Made by a program: the position numbers and the translations under genes. Below, piece after piece: positions 58,746 to 64,000 of a stretch of 64,000 nt of DNA. A model generated the notes under the pieces. That model was not told the origin of the DNA. It ran no database searches and saw nothing but the letters and a program-made list of their open reading frames with translations. Source of the stretch: Thermococcus sp. AM4 (lineage in GTDB: Archaea > Methanobacteriota_B > Thermococci > Thermococcales > Thermococcaceae); contig NC_016051.1 in the NCBI RefSeq assembly GCF_000151205.2, positions 806,001 to 870,000 of the forward strand. Reading direction: 5' to 3'. Each line of letters begins with the position of its first letter. Within the stretch, counting starts at the first letter, position 1.

Positions 58746-61526
58746 ATGCACCTCCTCCTCAGGAAGGCCATCAGAGAGCGCTTTGGGAAGCTCAACCGGC
58801 TCCAGCAGGACTCGTTCAGGGAGGTTAGCTCCGGGAAGAGCGTTCTAATCATTGCCCCGACCGGTTCCGGAAAAACGGAAGCGGCAGTCCTGCCGGTTTT
58901 CAACGAAATCCTTGAGGAAGGATTAAAACCGATTTCGGCGCTCTACATAGCCCCGCTCAAGGCGTTAAACAGGGATTTGCTTGAGAGGCTCGAATGGTGG
59001 GGAAGGAAGCTCGGAATAACCGTCGAGGTCAGGCACGGCGATACGTCAGCCTACAGGAAGGCGAAGCAGACGAAGAACCCGCCCCAAATGCTAATCATCA
59101 CCCCCGAAACCCTCGGCGTGATTCTGACGGTTAAGTCCCTCCGGAAGCACCTGAGCAACGTGAAGTTCGTCATCGTTGACGAGATAGCGGAGCTTGTAGA
59201 CAATAAGCGCGGTTCTCAGCTCCTCCTGAACCTTGAGAGACTTGCCGAGATTGCTGACTTCCGGCGAATCGGAATGACGGCGACGGTTGGCAACGAGGAA
59301 GAAGTGAGGGACTGGCTCAGAGCCGAGGCGATAGTAAAGCCGAACTGGCGGAAAGCCTACCGCTTCCACGTGCTCTATCCAAAGCCGAAGGAGGAAGACA
59401 GGGAGCTTGCGGAGAAGCTGAGCGTCTCGCCGGAGATAGCGTCGAGGCTTAGAACGCTGTGGGAAATCGTTGAGAGACACGGAAAGGCTCTGATATTCAC
59501 CAACACGCGCCAGTTCGCCGAGGTTCTTGCGCACAGGCTGAAGGCCTGGGGGAAGCCTGTCGAGGTTCACCACGGCTCGCTTTCGAAGGAGGCGCGCGTC
59601 AGAGCCGAGAAGGCCCTCAAGGAGGGAGAAATCAAGGCCCTAATCTGCACCTCCTCGATGGAGCTCGGCATAGACATAGGTGATGTGGACGTCGTAATAC
59701 AGTATATGAGTCCGAGGCAGGTGAACAGGCTGGTTCAGCGCGTCGGCAGGGCGAAGCACAGGATTGGAGAGGTCAGCGAGGGCTACGTCATAGCGACGAA
59801 CGTCGAGGACTACCTCCAGAGCATCATCATAGCGAAGAGAGCTTTGGAGGGGCGCTTCGAGGCGGTCGAGCCGATAGGCGGGCTTGACGTCTTAGCGCAT
59901 TTCGTCGTTGGGTTGCTCATCGAACACAAACGCCTTCCGCGCGAGAGGCCCTACGAGATAGCGAAACGAGCGTATGTTTACAGAGATTTGAGCTGGAGCG
60001 ATTACCTCGACGTTCTCCATGTTCTGGAGGACGCTCGCCTTGTCGGCTACGATGAGGAGAGCAACCTCCTCTACCTCAGGAGGGGAGCGTTCCAGTACTA
60101 CTACGAGAACCTCTCGACGATTCCGGACGAGGTCTCGTGGCGCGTTTTCGACGCCAAAAGCGGGCACGTCATAGGAAGACTTGACGAGAGCTTCGTGATG
60201 GACCTCGAGGAGGGCATGGAGTTCGTCATGAACGGGCGGAGCTGGATAGTGCTCAAGATAGACGACGAGGCGAGGCTTTTGAAGGTTCGCGAGAGCAAGA
60301 GCCTCGAGAGCGCGATACCGAGCTGGGAGGGCGAGATGATTCCGGTTCCCTTCGGGGTTGCCTTCGACGTCGGCAGGCTGAGGAGGGAGTTAGCCTTCGA
60401 CTTCAGAAAGGCATTGGGCCTTCTGGAGGGCGTTGAGTTCAGCGAAGATGAGCTTAGAAGGGCCCTCGAGGAAATCAGGGACGAGCCGTTTCCAACGGAT
60501 AGGGACATCGTAGTTGAGAGCACGCCGAAAGCTTTGGTAATCCACGCGGACTTCGGGAGCAGGGCGAACGAAGCGATAGGGAGGATAGTCCACTCGCTCT
60601 TAATCCTCCGCTACGGCCGGGTCTTCTCCGTAAGGAGTCAGGGGCACGCGATAGTCTTCAAGACTCCGTTCCAGCTCAATCCGGAGGAGGTCAAGCGCTA
60701 CCTCTACCAGGAACCCGAAAGCGTCGAGCTCATTCTGGCGAAGTCGCTGAGGGATTCGCACGCCTACCGCTGGAGAATGCTGAACGTGGCCAAGCGCTTT
60801 GGGGCGCTGAGGCGGGACGCGAGGATAAGGAGAATCGAGAGGCTCTTCGAGGGGACGGTGATTGAGAGGGAAACGCTCAACGAGCTCTACCACGACAAGG
60901 TTGACGTCAAAAAGGCGGAGCTCGTGATGGAGTTGCTCAAGGCCGGTTCGCTGAGGGTGAAGACCGTCCTAAGAAAGGAGCCGTCAACTCTGGCGAGGCT
61001 CAACATGACGGTGAGCGGGGAGTTCCTGCTGTCGGGTGTTCTTGAGAGGGACGAGCTGATTGAGCTGTTCAGGAAGAGGTTGCTCGAGCACGAGGTCGTT
61101 CTCGTCTGCACCAACTGCGGGTGGCACTCGAAGACGAAGGTGGCGAGACTTCAAAACATTAATCTGAGGCAGTGCCCGCGCTGTGGTTCAAAGATGTTGG
61201 CGGTGGCGCACCCGATTGACGCCGAGGAGTTCCTCTCGGTGCTTGAGAAAGTGAGGCACGGAAAACCGCTGGAGAGGAAGGAGGAGAGAGCCTACAGGAA
61301 GCTGTTAAAGGCGGCAGATTTGGTCGATACCTACGGCTTCGAAGCGGTGTTAGCCTTGGCGAGCTACGGAACGGGACCGGATACTGCCGCGCGACTGCTT
61401 GCGCAGTACAAAGGGGATGCATTAATCCTCGCGCTCATGGAGAGGGAAAGGCAGTTCATAAGGACGAGGCGGTTCTGGGTCGATAGGAAGGAGAAGGAAA
61501 GCGACAAAGCCGGAAACGGAAGCTAG
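58746..61526 (+). CDS. Lhr-type DEAD/DEAH helicase with zinc finger
   Basis: 926 residues. RecA domains: Q-type LNRLQQDSFREV, Walker A APTGSGKTEAAV, motif II VDEIAEL, motif III TATVGN, motif V TSSMELGIDIGD, motif VI QRVGRAKHR; then winged helix and Lhr core domains. A zinc site near residues 785-810 (CTNCGWHS, CPRCGS) is present. Lhr helicases unwind RNA-DNA and DNA duplexes in repair or RNA metabolism. Motif II reads DEIA rather than the usual DEIH or DEVH. The ribosome site (GAAGG) is weak. Confidence 0.9.
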   Translation: MHLLLRKAIRERFGKLNRLQQDSFREVSSGKSVLIIAPTGSGKTEAAVLPVFNEILEEGLKPISALYIAPLKALNRDLLERLEWWGRKLGITVEVRHGDTSAYRKAKQTKNPPQMLIITPETLGVILTVKSLRKHLSNVKFVIVDEIAELVDNKRGSQLLLNLERLAEIADFRRIGMTATVGNEEEVRDWLRAEAIVKPNWRKAYRFHVLYPKPKEEDRELAEKLSVSPEIASRLRTLWEIVERHGKALIFTNTRQFAEVLAHRLKAWGKPVEVHHGSLSKEARVRAEKALKEGEIKALICTSSMELGIDIGDVDVVIQYMSPRQVNRLVQRVGRAKHRIGEVSEGYVIATNVEDYLQSIIIAKRALEGRFEAVEPIGGLDVLAHFVVGLLIEHKRLPRERPYEIAKRAYVYRDLSWSDYLDVLHVLEDARLVGYDEESNLLYLRRGAFQYYYENLSTIPDEVSWRVFDAKSGHVIGRLDESFVMDLEEGMEFVMNGRSWIVLKIDDEARLLKVRESKSLESAIPSWEGEMIPVPFGVAFDVGRLRRELAFDFRKALGLLEGVEFSEDELRRALEEIRDEPFPTDRDIVVESTPKALVIHADFGSRANEAIGRIVHSLLILRYGRVFSVRSQGHAIVFKTPFQLNPEEVKRYLYQEPESVELILAKSLRDSHAYRWRMLNVAKRFGALRRDARIRRIERLFEGTVIERETLNELYHDKVDVKKAELVMELLKAGSLRVKTVLRKEPSTLARLNMTVSGEFLLSGVLERDELIELFRKRLLEHEVVLVCTNCGWHSKTKVARLQNINLRQCPRCGSKMLAVAHPIDAEEFLSVLEKVRHGKPLERKEERAYRKLLKAADLVDTYGFEAVLALASYGTGPDTAARLLAQYKGDALILALMERERQFIRTRRFWVDRKEKESDKAGNGS

Positions 61527-62839
61527 TAGAAATCCTCCAAATCCCAGATGAGGTAGCATTTCTTCCTCAGCCCCTCCTTTCCCTCAACGCTCCTCGCGAT
61601 GATTCCAAACCGGAACTTTCCATCAAAGCGGACGAGCTCTGCTTTGCCCTCCAGCCCCTTCAAAATCCTCCCCGCGTCCCTTTCGCTCAGGTCCCGCCAC
61701 TTAACCTCAATCAGGCTGGCGATGTCTCCTCCCAATGCAACGATGTCTATTTCTTCGCCCCTGAACCACCACCTGCCGAGGGTCTCGAACTCAAACGGCC
61801 TCTTGAAGAGAAGGAACTCCCTCGCGAGGTCCTCAAAGCGAACCGAGAAAACCTTGTAGAGGTCGGCGAGCTTGGCGGTTCCCGAGGCTATCTCGGCCAT
61901 CTGGGGGTAAGTCAGAACAAACCAGCTCAGCAGAACCGGGTCGCTTATCCGATATAGGCTCACCTTCCTGCTCCCGAGGATTGGTGTTTCCTTCTCGACG
62001 AAGCCGAGCCTCATGAGGGTCTCGATGTAGGGGTAAACGCTCCTCGCCGGAAGGCCGAGGTAGTTCGCAATCCTCTCAAGCCTCCTGTTGCCCTCTGCAA
62101 TCGCCCTGAGGATGGAGAAATAGCTTTTCAGCTCCCTCAGCTCCTCTCCGAGGATTATGTAGGGTTCGTCGTAGAACAGGCCGTAGTCGCTCAAGAACTC
62201 TTCTCTAACGAACTCCTCAATCGATGAGTAGCGGGAAGCGAGCCTCAGATAGGGCGGAATCCCTCCAACGAGCATGTAAGCTCGTATCCCATATTCTTTA
62301 TCCTCAAAAAACTTCAGGGCGTTGGGGTAATCTAAGGGCTTCAGGTGAAGGCTCCTCGTCCTCCTGCCGTAGAGGGGCGAAGCGTGGCTCAGAACATCGT
62401 CCCACATCATGCCAAGCAGGGAGCCGGAGATGACGAGCATGACGTTTTTCTCACTCAGAATCCCGTCCCAGACCCTCTGGAGGTCGCTCAGAATCTTCCG
62501 GTCGGACTTTATGGCGTAGGTGAACTCGTCGAGGACTATGAGGCAGTCCTCTGCCCTCTCGGCGAGGTAACTCAGAAGGTCGAACCAGTTATCAGTCTCA
62601 ACCTTCAGTATCAGCTCGTCCCTGAGGAACGAGGCAAGGGCGCGCTTGAACTCCCTCATCTGCACTTCCTTTATCGCCTCGGGGAACGTAAAGAAGAAGG
62701 TCTTCCTGCCCTTGGAGAACTCGCGCATCAGCCTCGTCTTTCCAACTCTCCTCCTTCCGTAGAGAACGACGAAAGACGGCCTATTCTCCCACTCCCGCTC
62801 GAGAACCTTCATTTCCTTCTCGCGGTCTATGAACTCCAC
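61523..62839 (-). CDS. archaeal ATPase with DUF234 nuclease-like C terminus
   Basis: 438 residues from GTG 62839, which is 6 nt after GGTG; GTG 62848 lies in front of it. Walker A VLYGRRRVGKTRLM near residue 30, Walker B CLIVLDEFTYA, sensor VISGSLLGMM. A winged helix follows (IANYLGLPARSVYPYIETLM). The C-terminal domain carries the PD-(D/E)XK pattern EEIDIVALGG and LIEVKW, i.e. DUF234. These proteins are numerous and mobile in Thermococcales; function unknown, possibly toxin-like or regulatory. A TATA box (TTTATATATAAT) lies at about 62864-62875. Confidence 0.88.
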   Translation of the reverse strand: MEFIDREKEMKVLEREWENRPSFVVLYGRRRVGKTRLMREFSKGRKTFFFTFPEAIKEVQMREFKRALASFLRDELILKVETDNWFDLLSYLAERAEDCLIVLDEFTYAIKSDRKILSDLQRVWDGILSEKNVMLVISGSLLGMMWDDVLSHASPLYGRRTRSLHLKPLDYPNALKFFEDKEYGIRAYMLVGGIPPYLRLASRYSSIEEFVREEFLSDYGLFYDEPYIILGEELRELKSYFSILRAIAEGNRRLERIANYLGLPARSVYPYIETLMRLGFVEKETPILGSRKVSLYRISDPVLLSWFVLTYPQMAEIASGTAKLADLYKVFSVRFEDLAREFLLFKRPFEFETLGRWWFRGEEIDIVALGGDIASLIEVKWRDLSERDAGRILKGLEGKAELVRFDGKFRFGIIARSVEGKEGLRKKCYLIWDLEDFY

Positions 62840-62960
62840 AGCTTTCACCAGATTGTATAAGCGCGATTATATATAAATGCGTTTCGATGAAATCCCCAAT
62901 CCCCAACCAGTAACTGGGGGCCTGCTTAATAAGATTGGGTCAAAGGGGAAAAAGAAAATC

Positions 62961-64000
62961 TCACTCCTTTGGTTCGTTCCCGCCGTAAATCTCGTTGAGG
63001 GCCTTGAGGAACTCACTTGCCGTAACAACGTCCCTGACGTCTATGCGCTCGAACTTGGTGTGCGAGATGTCGAGGTTGCCGGGGCCGAAGACTATCGTCC
63101 TCGTTCCGTTGTACATGAAGTTTATCGCGTCCGTCCAGCTCCTCATTCCGCCGAACTCGTCGAGACCCGTCCTGTCCATCGCCTTCTTGGCGAGCTGGAC
63201 TATCTCCTCGTCCGGCTCGAGCCTGTAGCCGTCCCATATCTCGGTGTACTCGTAGCTCTTGGTGTACTCGTCGAGTATCGGGTCCATTAAATCCAGAACG
63301 TCCTCGACCTCCTGCTCCGGCAGAAGCCTCGCCTCGAGCCTTCCCTTGCACAGGGCGGGGATTAAGTAGACGGGGTTCTCGCAGACGAGCTCCTGAATGC
63401 CTATGTGCGGGTCGAAAAACTCGCCTTTAGCTTTGAAGGGTTCGAGCTTCTTGAGTTCTTCCAGCATCTTGTATGTCTCTTCAATCGCGTTGACACCGCT
63501 CTCCGGGCAGGCGCCGTGGGCTTCCTTGCCGTCCACTTCGAAATACGCCTCGATGTTGCCTGCGTGGGCGATGTGAACCTCAAGGTCGGTCGGCTCAAGG
63601 ACAACGGCCATTCTCGGTTTGTAGCGCTCCATGAAGAGCGCGCTCCCGCGACCGCCGAGTTCCTCGTCGCTGACGAAGACAATGCCGACGTTAAGGTCTT
63701 TGTTTTCCTTCCTCAGCTCCTCGAGCATGAGCAGAATCGCGGCCGCTCCACCCTTGATGTCGCTCGCGCCGGTGCCGTAGATTATGTTTCCCCTGACGAA
63801 GGGCTCGGCTCGAATCGGTATGGTGTCAACGTGGACTTCGTAGAAAAGCTCCGCTTCCGGGTTCACAACGAGGTCTATTATCTCGCCGTCGCTCTCTATC
63901 TTGACGTCGTAGTCGAGCCTGTGCAGGAACTCCATGATGTGGAGCATGAGCCTGTCTTCCTGGCCCGAAGGCGAGGGTATCTTCAAAAGCTGGAGGAGTA
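62961..64000 (-). CDS. M20-family metallopeptidase/deacylase, 5' end outside window
   Basis: At least 346 residues; the frame is open to the window end (LLQLLKIPSPSGQED), so the N terminus lies beyond 64000 and the TTG at 63986 is internal. Metal ligands: His-Val-Asp in VHVDTIP, Asp in GASDIKGG, Glu pair in SDEELGGRGS, Glu in VLEPTD and His in ISHTKFERI. Relatives are LysK-type deacetylases, dipeptidases and desuccinylases. No lysine or arginine biosynthesis genes are adjacent, so the substrate is open. Confidence 0.9.
   Translation of the reverse strand, partial: LLQLLKIPSPSGQEDRLMLHIMEFLHRLDYDVKIESDGEIIDLVVNPEAELFYEVHVDTIPIRAEPFVRGNIIYGTGASDIKGGAAAILLMLEELRKENKDLNVGIVFVSDEELGGRGSALFMERYKPRMAVVLEPTDLEVHIAHAGNIEAYFEVDGKEAHGACPESGVNAIEETYKMLEELKKLEPFKAKGEFFDPHIGIQELVCENPVYLIPALCKGRLEARLLPEQEVEDVLDLMDPILDEYTKSYEYTEIWDGYRLEPDEEIVQLAKKAMDRTGLDEFGGMRSWTDAINFMYNGTRTIVFGPGNLDISHTKFERIDVRDVVTASEFLKALNEIYGGNEPKE

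Overview
The window reads as chromosomal DNA of a hyperthermophilic euryarchaeon of the order Thermococcales, most likely Thermococcus. The evidence is a complete archaellum gene set (archaellins, arlC, arlD/E, arlF, arlG, arlH, arlI, arlJ), archaeal RNase P protein Rpp21, Alba, a RuvB-like TIP49-type helicase, aLhr-type helicase, an unlinked archaeal 5S rRNA, archaeal TATA boxes 25-30 bp ahead of leaderless starts, and ribosome binding sites of the form GGTG followed by 5-7 nt and a start codon. That last rule decides many starts used here, including several TTG and GTG starts.

Layout. 1-6331: trmO (cut by the window edge) diverges from a five-gene overlapping operon with MoxR ATPase, an Ig-like/DUF4129 membrane protein, DUF58 and two further membrane proteins. 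6282-9169: ahcY, a cyclase-family hydrolase and a coiled-coil protein. 9269-11369: 5S rRNA, an unrecognised OB/winged-helix-like protein and rnp4. 11366-17516 (minus strand): chemotaxis operon cheY-cheA-cheC-cheF followed without a gap by a membrane-anchored beta-propeller protein and a HEAT-repeat protein. 17664-18984: a methyltransferase and the archaellum regulator EarA. 19325-29008 (plus strand): archaellum operon with four archaellins, arlC, arlD/E, arlF-J. Twelve-bp-period repeats containing CTACA lie ahead of both cheY and the first archaellin, which suggests common control of taxis and motility, plausibly by EarA.

29053-33193: pcm, a probable C/D box sRNA, two tandem zinc-ribbon membrane proteins and the RuvB-like helicase. 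33200-35669 is an accessory spot: a strikingly AT-rich KAP-family NTPase with a C-terminal PD-(D/E)XK-like domain, next to a lipoprotein pseudogene broken by several frameshifts. 35666-42280 holds a CPBP protease, an unrecognised gene, an FKBP isomerase, cysS, a HicBA toxin-antitoxin pair, a structured intergenic stretch and pyk. 42281-43652 is 1.37 kb without genes, with AT-rich arms, two long palindromes and what looks like the decayed right end of an IS200/IS605-type element.

43653-48768 is mostly housekeeping (purB, albA, a membrane winged-helix regulator, a CBS/zinc-ribbon protein, THEP1 NTPase, mtnA-type isomerase). 48830-52783 (minus strand) is a tightly overlapping four-gene set: fold-type-II PLP enzyme, DUF1611 protein, PP-loop enzyme with a Cys cluster, and a GNAT acetyltransferase. 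I see it as the best candidate here for an undescribed pathway. 52998-64000 carries a tiny very acidic protein, two MFS exporters (one with an operator-like repeat at its promoter), an MBL hydrolase, an iron alcohol dehydrogenase, VapBC, an Lhr-type helicase, a DUF234-type ATPase and an M20 peptidase cut by the window end.
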